From contig CM042690.1 in NCBI GenBank assembly GCA_023614405.1, forward strand, positions 667,376,802-667,440,801: a stretch of 64,000 nucleotides of DNA, read 5' to 3'. Origin of the DNA: Avena insularis. Lineage: Eukaryota; Streptophyta; Magnoliopsida; Poales; Poaceae. Shown here one piece after another: positions 35,574 through 46,798 of this stretch. The position numbers and the translations under genes are program-made. The first letter of the stretch is position 1; every line of letters begins with the position of its first letter. A model generated the notes under the pieces. It did not search any database. It saw only the letters and a program-made list of their open reading frames with translations, and was not told the DNA's origin.

Positions 35574-36900
35574 TGATGTCTACACACTTCTATTCTTGTA
35601 GACAGTTGTTGGGCCTCCAAGTGCAGAGGTTTGTAGAACAGCAACAAATTTCCCTCAAGTGGATTACCCAAGGTTTATCGAACTCAGGGAGGAAGTGGTC
35701 AAAGGTATCCCTCTCAAGCAACCCTGCAATCAAGATACAAGAAGTCTCTTGTGTCCCCAACACACCGAATACACTTGTTAGGTGTATAGGTGCACTAGTT
35801 CGGCGAAGAGATAGTGAAATACAAGTGGTATGGATATAAGACAACGGTACTAGAAAATAGCTTGACGGGAGGAAAAGGCTAAAGGCAAAAAGATGGAAGC
35901 AAGCAAATATGTAACAGATCTAGTTGCAATTTATGTTTCAATGTTTAGAAACAAGGCCTAGGAATCATACTTTCACTAGTGAACACTCTCATATAAATAT
36001 TATCTCTTTATGATACTACTCTGAACTACTCTCCGGTTGGACACTCTAATCCATGGTAGGGCTATAACAGCACACCTCAAAGTTCGCCTTTCCAATCTAG
36101 ATAACCCCACACTGTCACCTTGAGCGCTAGATGGTTCCAACAAACACCACAATTTCATAGAGACAACCAGCTCAAAATATAATTCATAACAAGTATTTGT
36201 AATCTCTAGCCTAAGTGCCACCATGGTGTGCACGCTGTCACTTTCACACACATGGGGAGAGCATAGATCTATTAAAGCACTTGAGTAGCAAGGTAGATCT
36301 ACTTGATTACAAAGCTCATGATCACAATATGATCATGCATAGAGAGAGATATGAACACATAGCTACCGGTAGAACCCTTAGCCTCGAGGAAGAACTACTC
36401 CCTCATCATCATGGGAATCAGCAACAACGATGGAGATGGTGATGGAGATCGATGGAGATGGCTCCCGGGGAACTTCCCCGTCCCAGCAGGGTGCCGGAAC
36501 AGAGACTTTTATCCCCCGAATCTCCCCTTCGATGGCGGCGACGCTGCGGAACTTTTCGTGGATGGAGGCTGCTCGATTTAGGGTTTTCGTCCTGGAGGCT
36601 TCTTATAGGCGAAGGGGCAAGGTCGGTGGCCAGGCCCTGGCCCCTCTCCGTCTCGTCTTCTGGCTCCATGAGTCTTCCGGTAAAATATCGACTTTGGCTT
36701 TTGTCCCGTCCAATTCCGAGAATATTCATTTTCTGGAACCAAAAACAGCAGAAAATAAGCATCTGGCACTATGGCATCTTGTTAATAGGTTAGTCCCAGA
36801 AAGTGTATAAAAATACTCCAAAGTATGGATAAAACATAAGAGAGTAGATATAAAAGAAGCATGGAACATCAAAAATTATAGATACGTTTGCAACGTATCA
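35574..36900 (-). repeat. 5' LTR of D
   Basis: 1,327 bases. U3 is shared with the other Gypsy LTRs, and the TATA-like CCTATAAGAAG lies near 36600. U5 ends GTAGACATCA on the minus strand and differs from those of A and B/R1. It is shorter than the solo LTR copy, mainly in the GC-rich region. Confidence 0.9.
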
Positions 36901-37834
36901 ATTATATGTGGACAGTGCATCCATAATTGATATTGCCTCCACAACTGCTTATAGCAATAACCTACTAGTCTCATCCATAGAAGAAAGAGAACTAATGATA
37001 TGCATAGTGACGTCACCATTAACCCAAGTAAATCCCTCACATAGAGCCGTACTACCCCTTCTATCACTAGGGTTCCAAACCTGCAGATTAGTCATTACTC
37101 ATACTCCTTATACCTGGCTCAATCCTCGGGGTATTGGGTACCGACAAGTCCTTAGATTGAGGCAAGAGAGGATACAATAATCATCATGACATACAAACTA
37201 ATACATGATCCCATCTATGATAAATAACATGCACAAAAGCTACATGGCTAGGCCGAAGCCCTTAGCCCAAGGAGAATTACTCACGCATAGAGATGAAATC
37301 AACAATCATAAACATTGTAATGGGAATCATGAGATTGATAGCAAATAGTCTTACAATGTCGCCAGTCGAAGATGAGATCTAATATTACAAGTGATGGAAT
37401 ATGGCTATGGTAATGGAGAAGGATTTGGAGATTAGATCTAAGTCTATTCCTCCGGCAGCTCTTCGGTGTTGTGGATGGAGATCTGGGGCGGCTGGTGATC
37501 GAAAAGAGCTCTTGTTTCTCATCGCCCGAGGCCACTTTATATAGGGGTCCCTTCACGAAAGTTGTTTTGTTTGACCTAGCGGTGTCGGCGGTAACTATAC
37601 AACCGCAACTATACAGACGGAATTTTATTCCCGCAGTATAGTTGGTCGTTAAAGCGTCTGTCTCCACTTCACGACTCCTGGTTTCTTTGGGTTGTTGGAA
37701 ATCTCATATCTTTGACTTTAATGTTGTGATTCCCATCATCAAACGCCATTATCTATGCAGGAAAAAATAGAAAGAAAGGATTGCATACCCCTTTGATCAT
37801 TAGACATTAGTGGCAGGGTTTAGAGAGATATTTC
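36901..37834 (-). repeat. LTR remnant 'F' of another Gypsy-type family, split by E2
   Basis: Read on the minus strand it has a TATA-like CCTATATAAAGTGG near 37545, then a leader-like stretch resembling R/U5. It continues for a short way beyond E2 at 46187. There is no ORF of note. A diverged relative lies in the opposite orientation at about 50170-50400. Family not identified. Confidence 0.5.
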
Positions 37835-39492
37835 TGAAGGGAATATGTCCTGAGAGGCAATAATAAAGTTGTTATTATACATATTCCAAGTATATGATAG
37901 ATGTTTATTTTACATGCTATAATTGTATTAATTTGGAAATGTTAATACATGTGTGTTTGATAAACAAAAGGAAAGTTCCTAGTTATGCCTCTCTTATAAA
38001 CTAGCTCGTTGATTAACAAGATGATCAAGGTTTCCTGATCATGAACATTAGATGTTGTTAATAGCGAGGTCACAACATTAGTGGAATGATGTGATGAACA
38101 TTCATCCGAAGTATAGCATTACGATCAAAGTCATTGTGTTTATATTGCTATAACAAATAACAAACTAATCCTAGTCCTTAGACCATGAGATCATGTTAAT
38201 CACTAATACTGGAAGAGTATCTTGATAACATCAAACGTCACACCGTGAAAGGGTGATTATAAAGGTGGGTTCAGTGCTACGAAAGTGTTATGTAGAAGCT
38301 CATGGATCAAGAGTGGGATTTGTCCATCCCGATGACAGATAGATATTCTCTGGGCCCTCTCGGTGATATCACATTGGTTAGCTTTCAAGCAAGTGATAAG
38401 ATCACTAGAATGTTATATCATGGGAACGAGAAAAGAGTACATGTCGGTAACGAGATCAAACTAGGTATGGAGATACCGATGATCAAATCTCGGACATGTA
38501 ATATATCGCGAGACAAAGGGATTTAGTTACTAATGTTAAAGGTTCTCACGATCACAGAAGTCATCGTAGAATGTGTAGGAGTCAGTATGGATCTCCAGGT
38601 CCCGCTTCTGATTATTGATCTGAGAGGGGTCTCGATCATGTCTGCATTATTCACGAATCGTAGGGTGACACACTTAAAGGACAACAACACCATTTGGAGC
38701 AAATGTGTTTCAGACGAATGAATTGCAAAGCGCTGGAATTATTTCAATAGACACCGAAACAGTTTCGGGTGAAATTGCAGAAATTGGTTCTACATGTAAT
38801 ATTGAAATGTTGCAGGGGGTTTTATGTGAATGTTTGTTAATTAACGTAATTAACAAAATTCTGAATAAATTTAATAAAAGAGTTTTATTAAACGAGAGAG
38901 CATTAAATTTGGAGAAATTTAATGCATTTAAAGTGGAGACTTTAAAAGAGAATATGAAGGGGCATTTTAATGTGGAGGGAGTTACCACCACATGAATGGG
39001 GGAGGTGAGGGGTCACCCCCCATGAGGCGCCGACCATGGGGAGGGGCACCCCCCTCCTCCTATAAAAGGCCACCCCTCTCACCCTTCTTCCTCACACCTC
39101 CTCGTGAAGGATCTCTCCCCCCCTCTAGAATTATTCCCCCATGGTCTCGGATTAGCGAGATACATGTTCCCGATGGCATTTCATCTGGAAGGAGTTGCTG
39201 CTTCCGCTGCATCACTGGAGCGAGGAGGCGGAGGTTGTTCGGTGGCCTGAACGTGTGTGCCAGTGTGGATGCACTGCTGGTTTGCGGCGCTAGGACTTCC
39301 ACACGATCTTGAGATCAGCAAGCGTATGACTACATCATCCACGAGTTCCTACTCGTTAACAAAACTTTGTTGTCTTCGAGGGTAAGTTCTCCATGGATGT
39401 ATATCCACCCGTTCCTTGTATCTAGTAGATAGATCTTGACATATAGTTCTCATCGTAGGAAATTTTTTGTTTTCTATGCTGCAAACCCTTGA
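37835..39492 (+). repeat. 5' LTR of E2
   Basis: Starts TGAAGGGAATATG and ends CCCTTGA (CA in the 3' copy). TATA box CTATAAAAGG near 39060. An AT-rich stretch at 38700-38995 is open in two frames on opposite strands in both LTRs but is not a credible gene. Confidence 0.95.
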
Positions 39493-39493
39493 G

Positions 39494-39506
39494 TGGTATC
39501 AGAGCC
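39494..39506 (+). other. Primer binding site, initiator tRNA-Met (E2)
   Basis: TGGTATCAGAGCC, one base after the LTR end, complements initiator tRNA-Met. Confidence 0.95.
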
Positions 39507-40536
39507 AGATCTATGCGTAGGTGCTTTGCACGGGTAGTACACATATGTTTATATGTGGGTGATGATGATCATGTTATTGCATCTTTCATGTACTTTGGAT
39601 ATTGGTGGCATAGTGGGATGAAGCGGCCCGGACCAACCTTGCATGTCATTGCACATGAGACCGGTTCCACGACTGACATGCAACTAGTTTTGCATAAGTG
39701 GCTGGCGGGTGTCTGTCTCTCCTACTATAGTCAATATCTGATTTACAACGAGTTGCTAATAATTTGGTTATCATCGTTGTGGTTCCATGTTCGTAGGTAA
39801 GAATGGTTCTATCTCCGAAAGCCCTAAGCCACGTAAAACATGCAATTGATAAATTAGAGGCGTCTAGTTTAGATCGTTGTTGGGCTTGTGTCATGATATG
39901 GTAATGTTGTAAGTTGATGTATAGTTGATACTCTTACAACACACTTAACGTGTAAGTTCCATAGACCTTTGCCTTACACATAAAGGAATGATAGAGATCA
40001 TACCATGATGCATATGATAGTGATCAAATGCAAGAACCATATCATTTCACTTTACACATATGATGTTCGCATCTTATATTGCTAGTTTGGCGTTTTAGTA
40101 GCATTATAAGATGATCCCTCATTTAAATATCAAGATAAAAATGTGTTCTTCCTTTAGTATGCACCGTTATGTTTTGCAGTTTCAAGACATCACGTGATGA
40201 TCGGGTGTACTTGAATCCACGATCATATTTCGGGTGTAAGACAGTTTTACACACGCGAGTACTAAGGTTCTTACTTGGCGAGCCTAGCATGTAAACAAAC
40301 ATGGCCTCGGAACACGGACCGAAAGGTTAAGCATGAGTCATATAGTTGATATGATGCCCATATACATGCTCGCCTTTGAAGCTACACCGACTCACGTGAT
40401 GATCGGACTTGGTGTAGTGGATTTGGTTCATGTAATCACCAAAAAGACACGAGGGATGTTGTTTTTGAGTGGGAGTTTAGTTGAACTCAATCTATCATAA
40501 ACTTAGTCTAAATAAACTTTACAAATTCTGTGGTAG
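39507..40536 (+). other. Untranslated leader of E2
   Basis: About 1.0 kb without coding potential, related to the E1 leader. It probably carries packaging and dimerisation signals, by analogy with BARE. Confidence 0.75.
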
Positions 40537-41205
40537 ATGGCACCACCTACTTTTAATTTCAATGTGTTCATGGAGAAAGAGAAACTTGCTGCGAATGGTA
40601 GCAACTTCACCAACTGGACTATGAATTTGAGGAGTCTCCTCTCTGCTGCACAAAAACAATATGTGCTAGAAACGCCGCTAGGCCCCCCACCAGCTCCTGA
40701 TGCTCCTAACGAGGAAAAGAATGTCTATGTGACTCATCAGGAGGACCACAACTTAGTTCATTGCAGCATACTGTATGGGCTAGAGCCAGAACTTCGAAAG
40801 CGTTTCGAAAATGGCAATGCCTTTGATACCATGGGTGAATTGAAAAAGATTTTTGATACCCATGTTGCCGTAGAGAGTTATAATGCTTCAGAAATGTTCT
40901 TTAGCGGCATGATGGAAGAGAACAGCTCTGTAAGTGAGCACGTACTCAAAATGTCTGGGTACGCCGATAAGCTTGTGTCTTTGGGAATAACGATTCCCAT
41001 TGACTTATGCATACATCATGTTCTCCAATCTCTGCCACCTAGCTACAAGAGCTTCGTGATGAACTATAACATGCAGGGCATGAAGAAGACTCTCCCCGAG
41101 CTTCTGTCAGTGCTTAAAACTGCAGAAGTGGAGATTAGGAAAGAACATCAAGTGTTGATGGTCAATAGAGCCACCGGTTTCAAGAAAGACAAGAAGGGTA
41201 AATAG
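40537..41205 (+). pseudogene. gag: Copia gag of E2
   Basis: 222 codons from the ATG at 40537, with the Copia Gag pattern (NFTNWTMNLRSLL near the start, then the L-P-P-S-Y-K-S-F block near residue 165). An in-frame TAG at 41203-41205 ends it in the basic linker just before the zinc knuckle. The knuckle itself (~41280-41320, CYYCKDRHW) is damaged by a frameshift, so nucleic-acid binding and read-through into pol are lost in this copy. Confidence 0.92.
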
Positions 41206-44200
41206 AAGGGAAAGAAGGGCGGCAAATCTGTTGCTGCGCCTAAAAAGAAATCCTGGGCTGGCCCTAAGTCTGATACCGAGTGCTACTATTGTAAGGATCG
41301 CCATTGGAATCAAGAATCGCCCCAAGTTTTTGGCGGACAAGAAAGCCGACAAGGCAAACAAAGGTATATATGATATACATGTTATTGACGTGTACTTGAC
41401 TAGTACTCGCAATAGCACCTGGGTATTTGGTACCGGATCGGTTGCTAACATATGTAACTCGAATTAGGGGCTGCGGAACAAGCGACCGGTAGCAAGGGGT
41501 GAGGTCAAGATGCGTGTCGGCAATGGATCAAGAGTTGATGTAATCGCCATCGGAACGCTACCTCTCCACCTACCATCGGGATTAGTTATAAACCTAAATA
41601 ATTGTTACTTGGTGCCTGCACTGAGCATGAACATTATATCTGGATCTTGTTTGATTCGATGTGGTTATTCATTTAAATCCGAAAACAATGGTTGTTCGAT
41701 TTATATAGATAATATCTTTTATGGTCATGCACCCGTGATGAATGGTTTATTTTTGTTGAATCCTGATAGTACTCATACGCACATCCATAATGTTGATGCT
41801 AAAAGGATTAAACTTAATGATGATATATCTGCATATGTGTGGCACTGCCGTCTAGGTCATATTGGTGTTAAACGCATGAAGAAACACCATTCCGATGGAC
41901 TTTTGGAATCACTTGATATTGTGAGCCATGCCTTATGGGCAAGATGACTAGAATGCTGTTTTCCTATTCAATGGAACAGGCGACAGATTTATTGGAAATC
42001 ATACATACTGATGTATGCGGTCCAATGAGTGTGTCGGCGCGAGGTGGATATTGTTATTTTGTTACTTTCACGTATGATTTGAGTAGATATGGGTATATCT
42101 ATTTGATGAAACACAAATCTGAAACCTTTGAAAAGTTTAAAGAATTTCAGAAAGAGGTGGAAAATCATCGTAATAGAAAGATCAAATTTCTGCGGTCCGA
42201 CCATGGAGGTGAGTATCTAAGTTACGAGTTTAGCACACACATGAAAGAGTGTGGAATAGTTTCACAACTCACGCCTGCCGGAACACCACAACATAATGGT
42301 GTGTCGGAACATCGTAATCATACTCTATTGAATATGGTTCGATCTATGATGTCTCTGACTGACTTTCCACTGTCATTTTGGGGTTATGCATTGGAAACCG
42401 CTGCATTCACTTTAAATCAGGCACCGTCTAAATCCGTTGAAACGACACCGTATGAATTATGGTTTGGAAACAAACCTAAGCTGTCATTTCTTAAAGTTTG
42501 GGGATGCAATGTTTATGTGAAGATACTTGAACCGGATAAACTCGAATCCAAAGCGGAAAAATGCGTCTTCATAGGATACCCTAAAGAAATAATTGGGTAT
42601 TCCTTCTATCACAGATCCGAGGGCAAGGTTTTCGTTGCCAAGAATGGATCCTTTCTAGAGAAAGAGTTTCTCGTGAAAGGTGTGAGTAGTCGAAAGGTAG
42701 AACTCGAAGAGGTTATTGAACCTTCTCTTCATGAAATGGTGAGTAGCACAACACCGAAAGTTGTTCAGGAGTTGACTTCACCAAATGAAGAAGGAACTAA
42801 TGATAATGATCATGAAACTCCGAAAGAGAACACTACCAAACCTCGCAGGTCTAGCAGGACACGTGCAGCTCCTGAACTGTACGTGAATCCTGTTGTGGAT
42901 TTCATGGTTGATGAAATGGATGACCCTGCGACGTATGAAGAAGCGATGATGAGCCCGGATTCCAACAAATGGCTAGAAGCCATGAAATCCGAGATGGAAT
43001 CCATGTACGAAAACCAGGCTTGGACCTTGGTGGACTTACCTCATGACCGAAAGGCCGTTGAGAATAAATGGATTTTCAAAACAAAAACTAATGATGATGG
43101 TAACGTAACTGTCTATAAAGCTTGACTTGTCGCAAAAGGGTTTCGACAAATTCATAAAGTTGACTACGATGAGACATTCTCTCTCGTAGTGATGCTAAAA
43201 TCAGTTAGGATTATGTTAGCAATTGCTGCATATTTTGAATATGAAATATGGCAGATGGATGTCAAAACTGCGTTCCTCAATGGTAACATTGAAGAAGAGT
43301 TGTATATGATACAACCAAAGGGTTTTGTCGATCCAAAGGATGCTAACAAGGTGTGCAAGCTTCAGCGATCCATCTATGGACTGAAGCAAGCATCACGGAG
43401 TTGGAATCTCCGCTTTGATGAGGTGATCAAAGAGTTTGGATTTGTCCAAACTTATGGAGAGGCTTGTATTTACAAGAAAGTGAGTGGGAGCAATGTGGCA
43501 TTTTTGATATTATATGTGGATGACATATTATTGTTTGGAAATGATATAGATCTTTTAAAAAGTGTTAAAAGTTATCTAAACAGCAAATTTTCTATGAAAA
43601 ACCTTGGTGAAGCATCATATATATTAGGCATAAAGATCTATAGAGATAGATCGAGACGCCTAATAGGGTTATCGCAAAGTACATACCTTGATAAGATTTT
43701 AAAGAATTTTAAAATGGACGAAAGTAAGAAGGGGTTCTTACCTATGTTGCAAGGCAAGGCATTGAGTAAGACTCAAAGTCCGGCTACGGCGGAAGAAAGA
43801 GAGATAATGGATAAGATCCCCTATGCTTCAGCCATAGGCTCTATAATGTACGCCATGCTATGTACAAGACCGGATGTGGCACATGCTATTAGTTTGACTA
43901 GTAGGTACCAATCTGATCCAGGTTTGGAACACTGGATAGTGGTCAAGAATATCCTTAAGTACTTGAGAAGAACTAAGGAAATGTTTCTTGTATACGGAGG
44001 TGAAGAAGAGCTGGTCACTAATTGTTATGTCGACGCTAGCTTTGACATTGATCCGGATGACTCTAAGTCTCAATCCGGATACATATTTCTCATGAACGGA
44101 GCAACAGTTAGTTGGAGGAGCTCTAAACAACCCGTGGTAACAAGGTCAACAACGGAGGCAAAATTTATTGCTGCTTCAGAAGCAGCATAGGAAGTAGTTT

Positions 44201-44496
44201 GGATGAAGGAGTTCATTACCAAACTGGGTGTGGTTCCTAGTGCGTTGGATCCAATGGTGATCTATTTTGACAATAATGGAGCCATAGCCAACGCAAAAGA
44301 ACCAAGGTCTCACAAGAATTCCAAACATATTAAGCGCTGGTTTCACTCCATCCGTGAGCATGTCAAGGATGGAGATATAAAGATTTGTAAAGTACATACG
44401 GATCTCAATATAGCAGATCCATTGACTAAAACTCTCCCTAGAGCAAAACATGATCAACACCAGAACTCCATGGGTGTTAGATTTATCACCATGTAA
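41206..44496 (+). pseudogene. pol: Copia pol of E2 (protease, integrase, RT, RNase H), lightly damaged
   Basis: Domains in order: protease (~41340-41480, active-site DTG reads GTG), GAG-pre-integrase (41510-41920), integrase core (~41980-42330, with Asp in HTDVCGP, Asp in RSDHGGEY and Glu in NGVSEHRN all present), reverse transcriptase (~42950-43700, YVDD near 43515) and RNase H (~44000-44450). Lesions: frameshift at ~41300-41325, stop at 41465, a small deletion near 41915 removing the CEPC motif region, stop TGA at 43123 in RT, and stop TAG at 44188 in RNase H. It ends at 44496, 18 bases before the polypurine tract. Five or so lesions in 3.3 kb point to a moderately young, inactive copy. Confidence 0.93.
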
Positions 44497-44514
44497 CTAC
44501 ATTATTGTCTCTAG

Positions 44515-44528
44515 TGCAAGTGGGAGAC
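44515..44528 (+). other. Polypurine tract of E2
   Basis: TGCAAGTGGGAGAC lies immediately before the 3' LTR, as in E1 and BARE-type elements. Confidence 0.85.
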
Positions 44529-46186
44529 TGAAGGGAATATGCCCTGAGAGGCAATAATAAAGTTGTTATTATACATATTCCAAGTATATGATAGATGTTT
44601 ATTTTACATGCTATAATTGTATTAATTTGGAAACGTTAATACATGTATGTTTGATAAACAAAAGGAAAGTTCCTAGGTATGCCTCTCTTATAAACTAGCT
44701 CGTTGATTAACAAGATGATCAAGGTTTCCTGATCATGGACATTGGAGGTTGTTAATAACGAGGTCACAACATTAGTGGAATGATGTGATGAACATTCATC
44801 CGAAGTATAGCATTATGATCAAAGTCGTTGTGTTTATATTGCTATAACATCTAACAAAGTAATCCTAGTCCTTAGACCATGAGATCATGTTAATCACTAA
44901 TACTGGAAGAGTATCTTGATAACATCAAACGTCACACCGTGAAAGGGTGATTATAAAGGTGGGTTTAGTGCTACAAAAGTGTTATATAGAAGCTCATGGA
45001 TCAAGAGTTGGATTTGTCCATCCCGATGACGGATAGATATTCTCTGGGCCCTCTCGGTGATATCACATTAGTTAGCTTACAAGCAAGTGATACGATCACT
45101 AGAATGTTATATCACAGGAACGAGAAAAGAGTACATGTCGGTAACAAGATCAAACTAGGTATGGAGATACCGATGATCGAATCTCGGACATGTAATATAT
45201 CGCGAGACAAAGGGATTTAGTTACTAATGTTAAAGGTTCTCACGATCACAGAAGTCATTGTAGAATGTGTAGGAGTCAGTATGGATCTCCAGGTCCTGCT
45301 TCTAATTATTGATCTAAGAGGGGTCTCGATCATGTCTGCATTATTCACGAACCATAGGGTGACACACTTAAGGGACACCAACACCATTTGGAGCAAATGT
45401 GTTTCAAACGAATGAATTGCAAAGCGCTGGAATTATTTCAATAGACACCGAAATTTTTTCGGGTGAAATTGCAGAAATTGGTTTTGCATGTAATATTGAA
45501 ATGTTACAGAGGGTTTTATGTGAATGTTTGTTAATTAAAGTAATCAACAAAATTCTGAATAAATTTACTAAAAGAGTTTTATTAAATGAGAGAGCATTAA
45601 ATTTGGAGAAATTTAATGCATTTAAAGTGGAGACTTTAAAAGAGAATGTGAAGGGGCATTTTAATGTGGAGGGAGTTACCACCACTTGAATGGGGGAGGT
45701 GAGGGGTCACCCCCCATGAGGCGCCGACCATGGGGAGGGGCACCCCCCTCCTCCTATAAAAGGCCACCCCTTTCACCCTTCTTCCTCACACCTCATCGTG
45801 AAGGATCTCTCTCCCCCTCTAGAATTATTCTCCCATGGTCTCGGATTAGCGAGATACATGTCCCCGGTGGCATTTCATCTGGAAGGAGTTGCTGCTTCCG
45901 CTGCATCGCTGGAGCAAGGAGGCAGAGGTTGTTCGGTGGCCTGAACGTGTGTGCGAGGGCGGATGCGCTGCTGGTTTGCGGCGCTAGGACTTTCACACGA
46001 TCTTGAGATTGGCAAGCGTACGACTACATCATCCACGAGTTCCTACTCGTTAACAAAACTTTGTTGTCTTCGAGGGTAAGTTCTCCATGGATGTATATCC
46101 ACCCGTTCCTTGTATCTAGTAGATAGATCTTGGCGTATAGTTCTCATCGTAGGAATTTTTTTGTTTTCTATGCTGCGAACCCTTCA
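44529..46186 (+). repeat. 3' LTR of E2
   Basis: Same length as the 5' LTR. By eye there are about a dozen differences in the first ~340 bases, mostly transitions. TATA box CTATAAAAGG near 45755. Ends CCCTTCA. Confidence 0.95.
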
Positions 46187-46798
46187 ATTTCATCAAAAAT
46201 ATGAATAGTTTAAATGTGGACATAGATTGCTATATTTTAAAGCCATCGGTAGGTTCCTTGAGGAAGAGACATGTAGGCTCTGTACGTTCCGAGTCATCCT
46301 ATTAACTCCTCATGGAGGTAGTCGTAGGGCTTGTACTTTCCCTATTAGTTCCTCAGAGAGGTAACCATAGGTTCTATACGTTCGGGGTCGTCCTGTTAGC
46401 TCTTCGTGTAGGTATCCATAGGACGTGTACTTTCCCTGTTAGTTCCTCGGAGAGGTAACCGTATGTTCCATACATAGCGTGCTTTGTTGTTTCCTCTGTG
46501 TGTGTGCCATGTGGGGATATTAAGCACCAAGAACCATGGGTGAGGTGACTTTATCGTTGGAGCTAGTCCGCAAGTCAGAGCTCACACTTTAGGCCTTAGA
46601 GTTAACAGGGGTTGCTTTAGTGATAGACATCGTGCCTAGCCCCTGCTCATATAGTACATAGAAGGGAACAACACAAAAAGAAAACAACACCAGGCAAAAA
46701 CGACACGGGAGAGTAAAACCAACAGGAGGGTTTGCTCATGAGATCTTAACGTACCCGAGAATGGTGGTGTATGTTACAATCGCTGCTGTAGGCAGGGA
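46187..46798 (-). other. Non-coding tail of Gypsy fragment G, with 94-base tandem repeat
   Basis: The first ~50 bases belong to LTR remnant F. From about 46250 the sequence is probably the region downstream of pol in element G on the minus strand. No ORF is supported. Confidence 0.45.
46279..46475. repeat. Tandem repeat, 94-base unit, about 2 copies
   Basis: Units start at 46279 and 46373, with the beginning of a third at 46467 and a partial one before 46279. Each contains GTACTTTCCCTRTTAGTTCC and a TACGTTC block. The copies differ at many positions, so the duplication is old. Confidence 0.75.

Larger units (their letters stand above)
20250..36900 (-). mobile_element. Non-autonomous Gypsy (Athila-like) retrotransposon 'D', interrupted by Copia E1
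   Basis: On the minus strand: 5' LTR 36900-35574, tRNA-Asp primer site 35563-35546, gag-like ORFs 35433-32855, non-coding 3' module 32854-30119, polypurine tract 30118-30104, and 3' LTR 30103-29001 continuing at 20438-20250. E1 splits the 3' LTR. The last ~113 bases of the 3' LTR are missing at 20250, so no target duplication can be seen. There is no RT or integrase. Confidence 0.87.
37835..46186 (+). mobile_element. Copia LTR retrotransposon 'E2', full length with few lesions
   Basis: Two LTRs of exactly 1,658 bases (37835-39492 and 44529-46186) flank a Met-tRNA primer site, a leader, gag-pol and a polypurine tract. The target duplication atttc is at 37830-37834 and 46187-46191. The internal region is colinear with E1 but the LTRs are of a different, AT-richer type. 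Confidence 0.96.

Noticed and set aside
46279..46475. CRISPR-like repeat
   Set aside because: Only about two diverged copies with no constant repeat and variable spacer; a plain tandem duplication in a plant transposon.
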